A stretch of DNA of 64,000 bases from Nocardiopsis sp. N85 (GTDB lineage: Bacteria > Actinomycetota > Actinomycetes > Streptosporangiales > Streptosporangiaceae): the NCBI RefSeq assembly GCF_028882275.1, contig NZ_JARBUT010000012.1, positions 1 through 64,000 on the forward strand, read 5' to 3'. Each line of letters starts with the position of its first letter. Position 1 is the stretch's first letter. Below are positions 8,103-17,191 of the stretch, piece by piece. A program made the position numbers and the translations under genes. The notes under the pieces are model-generated. The model was not told where the DNA came from, did not search any database, and saw only the letters and a program-made list of their open reading frames with translations.

Positions 8103-10088
8103 ATGACCGGTGGTACCCACGGGGCCCCGAACCGGCGTGAACCCGGCGCGGACCGGCTGGAGGTCGGCGTCGTCGGGGCGGGGCCGCGGGGGCTGTCGGT
8201 GGTCGAACGGCTCTGCGCCAACGAGCGGGTCCGCCCCTCCCGCGCGCACGTCACGATCCACCTCATCGATCCCCACCCGGCCGGGGCCGGGGCGGTGTGG
8301 CGCACGGACCAGTCCCGTGTGCTGCTCATGAACACGGTCGCCTCACAGGTGACCGTCCACACCGACGAGAGCGTGAACATCGACGGGCCCATCGAACCCG
8401 GACCGACACTGGCGGAATGGGCCCGCGAGGTGGCGCTCTTCGGCGGGCACGACGAGCAGACCGTGGCCGAGGCCCGCCGCCTCGGCCCCGACTCCTACCC
8501 CACACGGGCGTTCTACGGCCATTACCTGAAGGCCTGCCTCGACAGGATCACGGAGAAGGCGCCCGCCCACGTCGAGATCCGGGTACACCGCTCCAAGGCG
8601 GTCGCCATGGCCGACACCCGCGGTTTCCCCGACGGCCCCCAAGGGCTGCGGCTGGAGAACGGTGTGCGCCTGGACCACCTCGACGCGATCGTGCTGGCCC
8701 TGGGACACCTGCCGGCGAGGGTCGGCCCCGGCGAGGCGCGTACCGCCAGCCTGGCCAGGATCCACCACCTCACCTATCTCACCCCCGCCAACCCGGCCGA
8801 CGTGGACACGACCCGCGTCCCGGCCGGGGCACCCGTCCTGCTCCGAGGGCTGGGGCTGAACTTCTTCGACCACATGGCCCTGTTCACCGAGGGGCGGGGA
8901 GGCGCCTACCACGAACGGGACGGACACCTGGTCTACGTACCGAGCGGCGACGAGCCGGTGCTGTACGCCTTCTCCCGGAGGGGCGTGCCCTACCACGCGC
9001 GCGGTGAGAACCAGAAGGGCGCCTCCGGACGGTACCTGCCGCGCCTGCTCACCGTCGCCCGCGTCGAGCGCATGCGCGCCAAGGCGGCCGGAGGACTGGG
9101 CCTGAGACGGGACCTGTGGCCCTTCATCGCCCGCGAGGTGGAATCCGTCTACTACGGGACCCTGCTGCGTTCCCGGGGCCGGGCGGACGAGGAGGAGGAG
9201 TTCGTCTCCCGCTACCTCACCGCCGGGGAACCCGACGCCCTCCTGCGCGCGTACCGGATCGACCCCCGGGACCACTGGGACTGGGACCGTGTCGCCCGCC
9301 CCTGCGCGGGCCGGGACTTCGACGACCGCACGGCGTTCCGCACCTGGCTGCTGGAGCACCTGCGCGAGGACATCCGGATGGCCCGGCGGGGGAACGTCGA
9401 GGACCCCACCAAGGCGGCCCTGGACGTGCTGCGCGACCTGCGCAACGAGGTCCGTCTCGCGGTGGACCACGGAGGGCTGGAGGGCATCTCCCACCGCGAC
9501 GAACTGGACGGCTGGTACACCCCGCTCAACGCCTATCTCTCCATCGGCCCGCCCGTCTCCCGGGTCCGTGAACTGGTCGCCCTCATCGAGGCGGGCGTCG
9601 TGGAGATCCTCGGACCGGGCACCCAGGTGCGCCTGGACACCGAGGCCCCGGACTTCGTCGCGCACTCCACCCGCGTGCCCGGAACCCCCGTGCGCTCGAA
9701 GGTGCTCATCGAGGCCCGGCTGCCCGAACCCGATCTGCGCCGCACCGCGGACCCCCTGCTGCGCCACCTGCTGGACAGCGACCAGGTCTCCGCCCACCGG
9801 ATCGCCGTCAACGGTGGTCCCCCCCTCGAAACCGGCGGCCTGGCGGTCACCGGCCGCCCCTATCGGACCATCGACGGGCGGGGAAGGGCCCACCCCCGCA
9901 GGTTCGCCTACGGGGTGCCCACCGAGGCGGTCCACTGGGTCACCGCGGCGGGCACCCGCCCCGGGGTGGACTCGGTGACGCTCGGCGACTCCGACGCGAT
10001 CGCCCGCGCCGTACTGGACCTGGCCCCCGCCGCCACCGCCACCGCGCGGGCCGGAACCGCCGACCCCCTGACCGGAGTGATCGTTTGA
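8103..10088 (+). CDS. Large FAD/NAD(P)-binding protein, candidate aspartate N-oxygenase (nitrosuccinate-forming, CreE/FzmM-like)
   Basis: This 661-aa protein has a strong GAGGAGGGA ribosome site before ATG 8103. The N-terminal Rossmann FAD motif is VGVVGAGPRGLSVVERL (residues 21-37), typical of the long NAD_binding_9-type flavoproteins; the next conserved block reads IHLIDPHPAGAGAVWR. The rest is long, mostly helical and unrecognised to me. CreE and FzmM of this type oxidise L-aspartate on nitrogen to nitrosuccinate. The assignment rests on the fold and on a four-base translational overlap with an aspartase/fumarase-superfamily lyase, the CreD/FzmL pairing. Other members of the family are uncharacterised, so function is inference. 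Confidence 0.72.
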   Translation: MTGGTHGAPNRREPGADRLEVGVVGAGPRGLSVVERLCANERVRPSRAHVTIHLIDPHPAGAGAVWRTDQSRVLLMNTVASQVTVHTDESVNIDGPIEPGPTLAEWAREVALFGGHDEQTVAEARRLGPDSYPTRAFYGHYLKACLDRITEKAPAHVEIRVHRSKAVAMADTRGFPDGPQGLRLENGVRLDHLDAIVLALGHLPARVGPGEARTASLARIHHLTYLTPANPADVDTTRVPAGAPVLLRGLGLNFFDHMALFTEGRGGAYHERDGHLVYVPSGDEPVLYAFSRRGVPYHARGENQKGASGRYLPRLLTVARVERMRAKAAGGLGLRRDLWPFIAREVESVYYGTLLRSRGRADEEEEFVSRYLTAGEPDALLRAYRIDPRDHWDWDRVARPCAGRDFDDRTAFRTWLLEHLREDIRMARRGNVEDPTKAALDVLRDLRNEVRLAVDHGGLEGISHRDELDGWYTPLNAYLSIGPPVSRVRELVALIEAGVVEILGPGTQVRLDTEAPDFVAHSTRVPGTPVRSKVLIEARLPEPDLRRTADPLLRHLLDSDQVSAHRIAVNGGPPLETGGLAVTGRPYRTIDGRGRAHPRRFAYGVPTEAVHWVTAAGTRPGVDSVTLGDSDAIARAVLDLAPAATATARAGTADPLTGVIV

Positions 10089-11473
10089 ACCCGCTCACCG
10101 ACGCCGGTCTGCTGTCCCCCGTCCGGGCCGGCACCCCCGTCGAGTCCCTCGTCTCCGACCATGCCTGGCTTCAGGCCATGCTGGACGCCGAAGCCGCTCT
10201 GTCCCGTGCCCAGGCGACCCTGGGCACGGTGCCCCCCGCCGCCGCCGAGGCGATCACCCGGGCGGCCCGCGCCGAACACCTGGACCCGTGCGCCCTCGCG
10301 GTCTCCGCCCGGGAGAACGCCAACCCGGTCGTGGCACTGGTCCGGGAACTGACCAGGATCGTCGCGGAACGCGCTCCCGACGCCGCCGGGTACGTGCACC
10401 GGGGCTCCACCAGTCAGGACGTGTTCGACACCGGGGCGATGCTGGTCGCGGCCCGCGCCCTGACCGTCGTCGGTGAGGACCTGCGCGCCGCCGCCGCCCA
10501 CCTGGCCGCCCTGGCCCGGCGGCACCGCGACGACCCCGCCGTCGCCCGGACCCTGGCCCTGCACGCCGTGCCCACCACCCTGGGGCTGCGGGTCGCGGGC
10601 TGGCACCGGCTCGTCGTGGACGCCGAGGCGAGGGTGGCGCGCCTGCTCGACGGCGGACTGCCGGTCTCCCTCGGCGGGGCGGCGGGCACCCTCGCCGGAT
10701 ACCTGGAGTACGCCTCCGACCGGGACCGTGAGGCCCCCGGGGCGTATACCGCCGCACTGGTCCGCGAGTTCGCCCGTGAGACGGGGCTGGCGGCCCCCGT
10801 CCTGCCCTGGCACGCGCTGCGCACCCCGATCGCCGACCTCGCCGCCGTCACGGCGTTCACGACCGGTGCCCTGGGCAAGATCGCGGTCGACGTGATCAAC
10901 CTGTCCCGTACCGAGGTCGCGGAGGTCGCCGAGCCCGGGCCCCCCGGACGGGGGGCCTCCTCGGCCATGCCGCACAAGCGCAATCCGGTCCTGGCCACCA
11001 TGATCCGCAGCGCCGCCCTCCAGGTGCCCGCTCTGGCCTCGGGGTTGACCGGATGCCTGCTCGCCGAGGACGAGCGCTCGGCCGGGGCGTGGCACGCCGA
11101 GTGGTCCCTGCTGCGCGAGTGCCTGCGCCTCACGGGGGGAGCGGCGCACACCCTGGTCGAGTTGGCCGAGGGGATGACCATCGACACCGCGCGAGCGGAC
11201 CACAACCTCGGGGCGACCGGCTCGGCCGTCTCGGCGGAACGGATCGTCGCCCACCTCACCCCGCGTCTGGGCCGCGCCCCGGCGCGACGCCTGCTCGACC
11301 GCTGCTCCGCCGTCGCCGCCAGGGAGGGGCGCCCCCTGGACTGCGTCCTGGCGGAGGAGGGCGCGCTTCGGGACGTGCCGGCCGCCGAACTCAAGGCCCT
11401 GTGCGACCCCGCCGGTTACACCGGGGCCGCGGCGGCCCTGGTGGACGCCTCCCTGGACGCCCCCGGCCGGTGA
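10085..11473 (+). CDS. Aspartase/fumarase-superfamily lyase, candidate nitrosuccinate lyase (CreD/FzmL-like)
   Basis: This 462-aa protein starts at TTG 10085, overlapping the previous stop as TTGA, with GGAG eight bases upstream. The superfamily signature SSAMPHKRNP lies at residues 292-301, within the flexible loop carrying the catalytic serine. GSTSQDVFDTG matches the conserved region with the TS substrate contacts, as in PcaB/adenylosuccinate lyase-like members. CreD-type enzymes split nitrosuccinate into fumarate and nitrous acid. Carboxymuconate cycloisomerase or adenylosuccinate lyase are alternatives by sequence alone, but no protocatechuate or purine genes are nearby. It ends the operon at a strong hairpin. 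Confidence 0.78.
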   Translation: MNPLTDAGLLSPVRAGTPVESLVSDHAWLQAMLDAEAALSRAQATLGTVPPAAAEAITRAARAEHLDPCALAVSARENANPVVALVRELTRIVAERAPDAAGYVHRGSTSQDVFDTGAMLVAARALTVVGEDLRAAAAHLAALARRHRDDPAVARTLALHAVPTTLGLRVAGWHRLVVDAEARVARLLDGGLPVSLGGAAGTLAGYLEYASDRDREAPGAYTAALVREFARETGLAAPVLPWHALRTPIADLAAVTAFTTGALGKIAVDVINLSRTEVAEVAEPGPPGRGASSAMPHKRNPVLATMIRSAALQVPALASGLTGCLLAEDERSAGAWHAEWSLLRECLRLTGGAAHTLVELAEGMTIDTARADHNLGATGSAVSAERIVAHLTPRLGRAPARRLLDRCSAVAAREGRPLDCVLAEEGALRDVPAAELKALCDPAGYTGAAAALVDASLDAPGR

Positions 11474-11475
11474 CG

Positions 11476-11510
11476 CGCGGGGGCGGGGCCCGCCGGGCCC
11501 CGCCCCCGCG
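11476..11510. terminator. Bidirectional terminator between the lyase and chelatase genes
   Basis: A 16-bp perfect G/C-only stem (11476-11491 with 11495-11510) with a 3-nt loop fills the 43-nt space between convergent genes. Confidence 0.8.
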
Positions 11511-11516
11511 AACGGT

Positions 11517-12290
11517 TCACACCAGGGCGTGCCGAGCGGCCAGGGCCGCGTCGTAGCGCTCCCACACGATCCCGGCCAGCTCCGGGGCCGCCCCCAGCGC
11601 CTCCGAGACCACCGTCGCGCCCGCCGCCAGCGCCTGCTCGCGGACCCGGTCGGCGAAGAAACCCGGGGCCAACAGGTAGGTGGCCACCGCCACCCGCCGC
11701 GCCCCCCGGGCGTACGCCGCCGCGACCGCCTCGCCCGGGGTGGGGCGCGACGCCGACGCGAACGCCGCCGTCGCCTCCCGCCACGGCCCGCGCGCCGCCA
11801 GCTCCCCGGCCACGGCCGCCACCGTCGCGTTGGCCTCCGGGTCGCTCGACCCCGCCGACGCCACCACCAGGGCGGTGTCGCCGTCCGCGACCGCGCCGGC
11901 CTCGGCCGACCGCCGCTCCACCGCCGCGAGGAGTCCCTCGTGCGGCCCCAGGGTGTCGGCGTAGCGCACCCGCAGCCACGGTTCGTCCGTCCGCGCCCGC
12001 TCCAGCACCTTCGGCAGGTCCACCTTGCTGTGGTAGGCCGCGGTCAACAACGTCGGCAGCACCACCACCTCGCCCGCGCCCTCGGCGGCCAGGGACGCCA
12101 GGGCGTCCTGCGCCGACGGCGCCGTGTGGTCCAGGTAGGACACCCGCACATCCGCGTCGGGCCGCAGCTCCCGGACCCGGTCGAACAGGGCCTCCACGGC
12201 CGCCGCCGACCTGGGGTCCCGGCTCCCGTGCGCCACCGCCAGCAACGGCACGGACGAGCGCCGTCCCGGCGCCCGTCCCCGCCCGCTCAC
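11517..12290 (-). CDS. Sirohydrochlorin chelatase-like protein (SirB/CbiX family)
   Basis: This 257-aa protein has two tandem CbiX-type halves. The first has the metal-binding histidine in LAVAHGSRDP and a second histidine in AYHSKVDLP; the second half shows ALVVASAGSSDPEANA, where the equivalent histidine is lost. The family inserts iron or cobalt into sirohydrochlorin, here presumably to make siroheme for the sulfite reductase encoded upstream. The start is GTG 12290, overlapping the cysH stop as GTGA; a GTG at 12251 beside VPLLAVAHG is a second candidate. It is last in the sulfur operon. Confidence 0.85.
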   Translation of the reverse strand: MSGRGRAPGRRSSVPLLAVAHGSRDPRSAAAVEALFDRVRELRPDADVRVSYLDHTAPSAQDALASLAAEGAGEVVVLPTLLTAAYHSKVDLPKVLERARTDEPWLRVRYADTLGPHEGLLAAVERRSAEAGAVADGDTALVVASAGSSDPEANATVAAVAGELAARGPWREATAAFASASRPTPGEAVAAAYARGARRVAVATYLLAPGFFADRVREQALAAGATVVSEALGAAPELAGIVWERYDAALAARHALV

Positions 12291-12988
12291 AGGTGGATCC
12301 CGCACTCGGTCTTGCCGCTGCCCGCCCACCGGCCGCTGCGCGGGTCCTCTCCCGGCTCGACCCGGCGCGTGCACGGCTCGCACCCGATGGAGGGGTACCC
12401 GTCGTACTGGAGCGGGTTGACGATCACACCGTTCGTCTCGATGTAGGCGTCCACGTCCTCCTGCGTCCACCGGGCGATCGGGTTGACCTTCGTCATCCGC
12501 TTGCGCCGGTCCCACTGCACGATCGGCGTGTCTCGGCGGGTCACCGCGTCCGCGCGGCGCAGCCCCGTCAGCCACGCGGCGTAGGGGGCCAGGGCCCTCT
12601 GCAACGGCTCCACCTTGCGCAGGTGGCAGCAGATCGCCGGGTCGCGCCCGTGCAGGCGCGGCCCCAGCGCCAGGTCCTGTTCGGCGACCGTGCGGGTCGG
12701 CTCCACGTTGACGAGCGTGATGTCGTAGACCGAGGCCACGGCGTCGCGGGTGCCGATGGTCTCGGGAAAGTGGTAACCGGTGTCCAGGAAGACCACGTCG
12801 ATGCCGGGGACCACCTTGGAGGCGAGGTCCACCATGAGGGCGTCGGCCATGGAGGAGGTCATGCACAGGCCGTCGCCGAACGTCTCGGCGGCCCAGGCGA
12901 TGATCTCCTGGGCGGTGGCCTCCTCCAGCTCGCGCGAAGCGCTCGCGGCGAGCTCGGGACCGCCCACAGGGGTGATGGTGGCGTTCAT
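12287..12988 (-). CDS. cysH: Phosphoadenylyl-/adenylyl-sulfate reductase
   Basis: This 233-aa protein reduces activated sulfate to sulfite. It carries the cysteine pairs ICCHLRKVEPL and GCEPCTR that ligate a [4Fe-4S] cluster, which marks the APS-using bacterial type, and ends with the conserved KTECGIHL catalytic cysteine tail. The start ATG 12988 follows GGAAGGGTAGGA. It sits between the zinc-ribbon gene and the chelatase in the sulfur operon. Confidence 0.95.
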   Translation of the reverse strand: MNATITPVGGPELAASASRELEEATAQEIIAWAAETFGDGLCMTSSMADALMVDLASKVVPGIDVVFLDTGYHFPETIGTRDAVASVYDITLVNVEPTRTVAEQDLALGPRLHGRDPAICCHLRKVEPLQRALAPYAAWLTGLRRADAVTRRDTPIVQWDRRKRMTKVNPIARWTQEDVDAYIETNGVIVNPLQYDGYPSIGCEPCTRRVEPGEDPRSGRWAGSGKTECGIHL

Positions 12989-12990
12989 TC

Positions 12991-13185
12991 CTACCCTTCC
13001 GTCGGTCTGGAGGGTGCGTCGCCGAAGGAGGCGGAGCGCAGGCCCACGTACTTCACGCGGAACACACGGGCGCAGGACAGGCAGGCCCAGGGGTAGCCCT
13101 CGCCCTTGACCGCGGCGCCCTCCTCGGGCACCAGGTCCTCGTCTCCGCAGTAGGGGCAGTAGTAGGGTGCGGCCCTCTCGGACAC
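12991..13185 (-). CDS. Small zinc-ribbon protein of the sulfite-reductase operon
   Basis: This 64-aa protein starts at GTG 13185 after GAGGAGGTGCG. Four cysteines form two knuckles, YYCPYCGDEDL and WACLSCARVF, typical of a zinc ribbon. Small proteins like this commonly lie between sulfite reductase and cysH in actinobacteria; their role is not established as far as I know. It ends 2 nt before the cysH start codon. Confidence 0.85.
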   Translation of the reverse strand: MSERAAPYYCPYCGDEDLVPEEGAAVKGEGYPWACLSCARVFRVKYVGLRSASFGDAPSRPTEG

Positions 13186-13259
13186 GACGCACCTCCTCGA
13201 ATCGGGGATGTCGCGGATGGTGGGAGGGGGCCGGTCGCGGACGACCGGCCCGCCCGCGG

Positions 13260-14957
13260 CTACTTCAGGTCGTCGTCGGCGGCCCGGCCCACCCAGGCCG
13301 CGAACGACTCCCCGTCCTTCTTCTGGTCCTGGAACCGGCGCAGCACCCGCTCGACGTAGTCGGGCAGTTCGTCGGCCGTGCTCTTGAGCCCGCGGATCTT
13401 CTTGCCGAAGGCCGCGTCCAGCCCCATGCCGCCGCCCAGGTGGATCTGGTATCCCTCCACCTGCTCGCCGTGCTCGTTCATCACCAACTGGCCCTTGAGG
13501 CCGATGTCGGCGACCTGGATGCGCGCGCACGAGTTCGGGCACCCGTTGACGTTGATGGTCAGCGGCTCCTCGAAGTCGGGCAGTCGCTTCTCCAGCTCGT
13601 CGATGAGGGTCACCGCGCGCCCCTTGGTCTCCACGATCGCCAGCTTGCAGAACTCGATGCCGGTGCAGGCCATCGTCTGGCGGCGGAACGTGCTGGGCCG
13701 CACCTGGAAGTCCTCTGCCTCCAGCGCGGCGGTGATGGACTCGACCCGGTCCTCCTCGATGTCGAGGATGACGAGCTTCTGGTCGGCGGTGGTACGGACG
13801 CGGTCCGACCCGTGCGCCTCGGCGATGTCGGCGATCCTGGCCAGCGAGGTGCCCGAGACCCGGCCCACCTTCGGCGCGAAGCCCACGTAGTACCTGCCGT
13901 CGCTCTGACGGTGCACGCCCACGTGGTCGCGGCGCAGCCCCGGGTCCAGGACGGGGGCGGGGCCGTCGGGCAGCGCGTATCCGAGGTACTTCTCCTCCAG
14001 TACCTGGCGGAACTTCTCCGCGCCCCAGTCCTTGATGAGGAACTTGATCCGGGCGCGGGTGCGCAGCCGCCGGTAACCGTAGTCGCGGAAGATCGCGCAG
14101 ACCCCCGCCCACACCTCGCTCACCTGGTCGGGGCGGACGAAGGTGCCGAGCCGCAGCGCGAACATCGGGTTGGTGGACAGGCCGCCGCCGACGAACAGGT
14201 CGTACCCGGCCTCACCGTTCTCGTCACGCACGCCCACGAACGCGACGTCGTTGATCTCGTGGTTGGTGCAGTACACCGAGCAGCCCGAGATGGACGTCTT
14301 GAACTTGCGGGGCAGGTTGGAGTACAGCGGGCTGCCGATGTGGTCGTCGTAGACCTGGAAGACCTCCGGGCTCGCGTCCAGCACCTCGTCCTCGGCCACA
14401 CCGGCCAGCGGACAGCCCAGGATGACGCGGGGGGTGTCGCCACAGGCCTCGGTGGTGGACAGGCCCACCGCCTCCAGCCGCTCCCAGATCTCCGGCACGT
14501 CCTCGACCCGGATCCAGTGGTACTGGACGTTCTGCCGGTCGGTGATGTCGGCGGTGTCGCGACCGAAGTCGCGGGAGATCCCGGCGATCGCGCGCAACTG
14601 TGCCACCGACAGCTGGCCGCCGTCGATGCGCGCCCGCAGCATGAAGTAGCGGTCGTCCAGCTCCTCCGGCTCCAGGATGGCGGTCTTACCGCCGTCGATG
14701 CCCGGGGCGCGCTGAGTGTACAGCCCGAACCACCGGAAGCGTCCGCGCAGGTCGGCGGGGTCGATCGAGTCGAAACCGCGCTTGGAGTAGATGTTGATGA
14801 TCCGATCGCGGACGTTGAGCCCGTCGTCGTTCTTCTTGTTCTCCTCGTTCTTGTTCAGCGGCTCGCGGTAACCGAGGGCCCATTGGCCCTCACCGCGGCG
14901 GCGACGCGGCTTGGCCGCCGTCGCCGTCCGACCGTTCTGCGCGGAAGAGGGAGGCAT
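13260..14957 (-). CDS. sir: Ferredoxin-type nitrite/sulfite reductase
   Basis: This 565-aa protein reduces sulfite to sulfide by six electrons using siroheme and [4Fe-4S]. The two halves have the NIR_SIR ferredoxin-like and catalytic domains; the cofactor cysteines are in ACTGIEFCKLA and NGCPNSCARIQ. Length fits the family. I start at ATG 14957 (MPPSSAQNGRT), with GGAGA eight bases upstream; the longer open frame adds unrelated sequence. The leader peptide at 15143-15232 lies upstream on the same strand. Sequence alone does not fully separate sulfite from nitrite reductase, but cysH and the chelatase favour sulfite. Confidence 0.93.
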   Translation of the reverse strand: MPPSSAQNGRTATAAKPRRRRGEGQWALGYREPLNKNEENKKNDDGLNVRDRIINIYSKRGFDSIDPADLRGRFRWFGLYTQRAPGIDGGKTAILEPEELDDRYFMLRARIDGGQLSVAQLRAIAGISRDFGRDTADITDRQNVQYHWIRVEDVPEIWERLEAVGLSTTEACGDTPRVILGCPLAGVAEDEVLDASPEVFQVYDDHIGSPLYSNLPRKFKTSISGCSVYCTNHEINDVAFVGVRDENGEAGYDLFVGGGLSTNPMFALRLGTFVRPDQVSEVWAGVCAIFRDYGYRRLRTRARIKFLIKDWGAEKFRQVLEEKYLGYALPDGPAPVLDPGLRRDHVGVHRQSDGRYYVGFAPKVGRVSGTSLARIADIAEAHGSDRVRTTADQKLVILDIEEDRVESITAALEAEDFQVRPSTFRRQTMACTGIEFCKLAIVETKGRAVTLIDELEKRLPDFEEPLTINVNGCPNSCARIQVADIGLKGQLVMNEHGEQVEGYQIHLGGGMGLDAAFGKKIRGLKSTADELPDYVERVLRRFQDQKKDGESFAAWVGRAADDDLK

Positions 14958-15142
14958 CGCGGGTGTCTCCGATGGGGTCACGGGGTCCGTGCGACCCCGG
15001 CGCCCGCACCACTGCCACCCGCCGGCTCCGCACTTCGTCGTGCAGGTGCCTCGGGTCGGATTCCGCGTGTGTGGGATCGAAGAGAGAGGGGAGAGCGCCG
15101 GTGCCGCGCGCACCCCTGGGGTGCGTCAAAAAGGCGGCGAGA

Positions 15143-15232
15143 TTAACCGACGCTGCAACAGATGGCACTGCGGACCCGAAGGAAGTCCACGTGGCGACGC
15201 ACGCAGAGCATGGGGTCCAGGGCAGCGATCAT
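15143..15232 (-). CDS. Cysteine-rich leader peptide upstream of the sulfur operon
   Basis: This is a 29-aa open frame. The peptide contains LCVRRHVDFLRVRSAICC, matching the RRHVDLxRVxSAxC pattern of actinobacterial leader peptides found upstream of sulfur-assimilation genes. The tandem Cys-Cys lies four codons from the stop. Such peptides are thought to sense cysteine supply through translation, with the downstream sir operon as target. ATG 15232 has no Shine-Dalgarno; an internal ATG at 15211 is an alternative. The gap of 185 nt to sir gives space for attenuation. Confidence 0.8.
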   Translation of the reverse strand: MIAALDPMLCVRRHVDFLRVRSAICCSVG

Positions 15233-15337
15233 GAAATGAGAATGTCATGTGCGCCGGGCCTTTGTCCAGGAGAGTCGGAAGGCCCCAGGAGTGAGTCACG
15301 TCACTCACCCGGGCGGGGGTCGGTCCCGATACCGCGC

Positions 15338-15343
15338 TAACGT
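15338..15343 (+). promoter_or_regulatory. -10 element for a leaderless yihY-type transcript
   Basis: TAACGT lies seven bases before GTG 15351, and no ribosome site is present. This spacing fits transcription starting at or next to the start codon. No clear -35 was seen. Confidence 0.4.
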
Positions 15344-15350
15344 TCTTCCC

Positions 15351-16361
15351 GTGGTGGGTTTCTGGGAAGGGCTCTGGCGCATCACCGACGCCTGGCTGAG
15401 AAGGCGTCCCGTGGTGCGCGGCGGGTTGCTCCTCGTGCTGCGCACGAGCCGGGCCTTCTCCCGCGCCCGGGTGGTCGGACTGGCCGCCGAATCGGCGTTC
15501 TTCACCCTCATCTCCATGCCCGCGCTGTTGCTCGGCCTGCTCGGCGCCCTGGTCCCGATGACCTCGTTCCTGGGGGAGGAGACCGTCGAGGAGATCAGGC
15601 GGCTGATCCTGGACAGCACCGCGCAGATCCTCACCCCGGACACGGTCGACAGCGTCGTGTCCCCCCTGATCGACGACCTCCTCCAAGGCGTCCAGGGCGG
15701 GGTGCTGTCGGTGACCTTCCTGGTGTCGCTGTGGTCGGGATCGCGGGCGATGAACGTGTTCATCCGCTCCATCACCATCTCCTACGGCCTGGAGGAACTG
15801 CGCGGCTGGTTCACCCAGCGGGTCCTGGCGTTCGTCGCCTACCTGGGCGGACTGGCCTTCGCACTGCTGGTGCTGCCGATCCTGGTGGCCGGCCCCGACC
15901 TGGTCCACGGGCTGCTGCCGATCACCGTGGGCCGGCTCAACCTGCTGTACTGGCCGACCGTCTCGGTGCTGGCCACCACCGCCGTGACCATGCTCTACGC
16001 CCTGAGCATCCCGGTGCGCACCCCGCTGTGGCGGCACCTGCCCGGCGCCCTGCTGGCGACGACGGTGCTCATCATCGGCTCGATCGTGCTGCGCGCCTAC
16101 CTGGACGCCTCCCTGGGACAGGTGAGCATCTACGGCTCCCTGGCGGCCCCGATCGCGATCCTGGCCTGGCTGTTCGTGATGGCGATCGCGATCCTGGCGG
16201 GGTCGACGTTCAACGCCGAGATCGACGCCATGTGGCCGACGGTGCGCACCGCCGCCGCCCGCGCCGAGATCGCCACCCGCCGCCTGGAGCGCGCCGGCCG
16301 CCTGGTGCGCCGCCGCGAGCAGGCGGTCCTCGACAGCATCGGCGAGGCCAACGGCCGCTGA
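15351..16361 (+). CDS. YihY/virulence factor BrkB-family membrane protein
   Basis: This 336-aa protein has six to seven hydrophobic segments and the family pattern AESAFFTLISMPALLLGLLGAL near the N-terminus, with SLWSGSRAMNVFIRSI in the middle. The C-terminal 45 residues are basic and helical and probably cytoplasmic. The family is widespread and its function is not settled. I start at GTG 15351; GTG 15354 is equivalent. It is divergent from the sulfur leader peptide. Confidence 0.87.
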   Translation: MVGFWEGLWRITDAWLRRRPVVRGGLLLVLRTSRAFSRARVVGLAAESAFFTLISMPALLLGLLGALVPMTSFLGEETVEEIRRLILDSTAQILTPDTVDSVVSPLIDDLLQGVQGGVLSVTFLVSLWSGSRAMNVFIRSITISYGLEELRGWFTQRVLAFVAYLGGLAFALLVLPILVAGPDLVHGLLPITVGRLNLLYWPTVSVLATTAVTMLYALSIPVRTPLWRHLPGALLATTVLIIGSIVLRAYLDASLGQVSIYGSLAAPIAILAWLFVMAIAILAGSTFNAEIDAMWPTVRTAAARAEIATRRLERAGRLVRRREQAVLDSIGEANGR

Positions 16362-16494
16362 CCAACGGTTCCGGACACCTCACCCCGGAGGGCCGTGTGC
16401 GGGCCCTGGCGGCGCGCCCGTCCCGGCCGGCCCGAGCGGCGCGCCGTGTCCCCACAGGCGGCCTGTGGCGACCGGTGACCGAGGGCGCGAAAGC

Positions 16495-16540
16495 ACGACG
16501 GTCCGGACCCGAGGCGCCCACCTCGGGTCCGGACCGTCGT
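16495..16540. terminator. Strong hairpin downstream of the YihY gene
   Basis: A perfect 20-bp stem (16495-16514 with 16521-16540) and a 6-nt loop lie 133 nt after the stop codon. It is the strongest structure in the 830-nt non-coding stretch 16362-17191. Confidence 0.7.
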
Positions 16541-17191
16541 CGTGTGCGGGGCCGGCTCCTCTTCCTCGTCGCCGTCCGGGGCGGGACCGCCCGCCTCCAC
16601 GCCACGACGGACCGGCCCCCGCCCCGTTCCCGAAGACCGCCCGCCGTGCGACGGGATCACCCTGTGCGGACCCGCCCGTCCACCCCGCACACCTTTACGG
16701 TCCGTCCGGGCGGTATCGTGCACTTCACGGTCGGAAGCGGACCGCCGGGTAGGTCACCCGGCCGCGTTCCCCGGCCGGTCCCGCACGTCGAGAGGGCGAC
16801 GGGGGCTCGGGACACAGGGTGACCGATGGGGTCTGATGGCCGGATTCGGCCATTTTCGGTGTGAACTCATCGACACATCCGCGTGTCCATAAGAACGTGG
16901 TTCCGGGAGGGCGGGTCGAGCCCCCGTCCCGGAGACCCGGTCGTGCCAGGTCAGAGGAGGGGGAGCGAAAACGCCGTTGATCGCCGTGCGCACCGTGTCC
17001 GTCACCGGCCGCCCTTGCCCGGGTGGGCCGTGTCCGACACGATCAGTATCATCGCGTTCAGCATCGACTTCGCGTACGTCGCCCCCCTCGTTCGGTGGCA
17101 TCCCGGGCGCGGCCCCCTCGACGCGACCGACCGAGGTTCCCCGCCACCCGCACACGAACAGGTCCACCCTTCCCATGCCTTCGGAGGCACC
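16541..17191. other. Non-coding stretch with an inverted repeat upstream of the membrane-anchored protein gene
   Basis: I see no credible gene here. ATGGCCG-GATT-CGGCCAT at 16836-16853 is a perfect 7-bp inverted repeat followed by TTT; it could be an operator or weak terminator. The rest is GC-rich spacer and presumably contains the promoter of the downstream two-gene unit. Confidence 0.45.
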
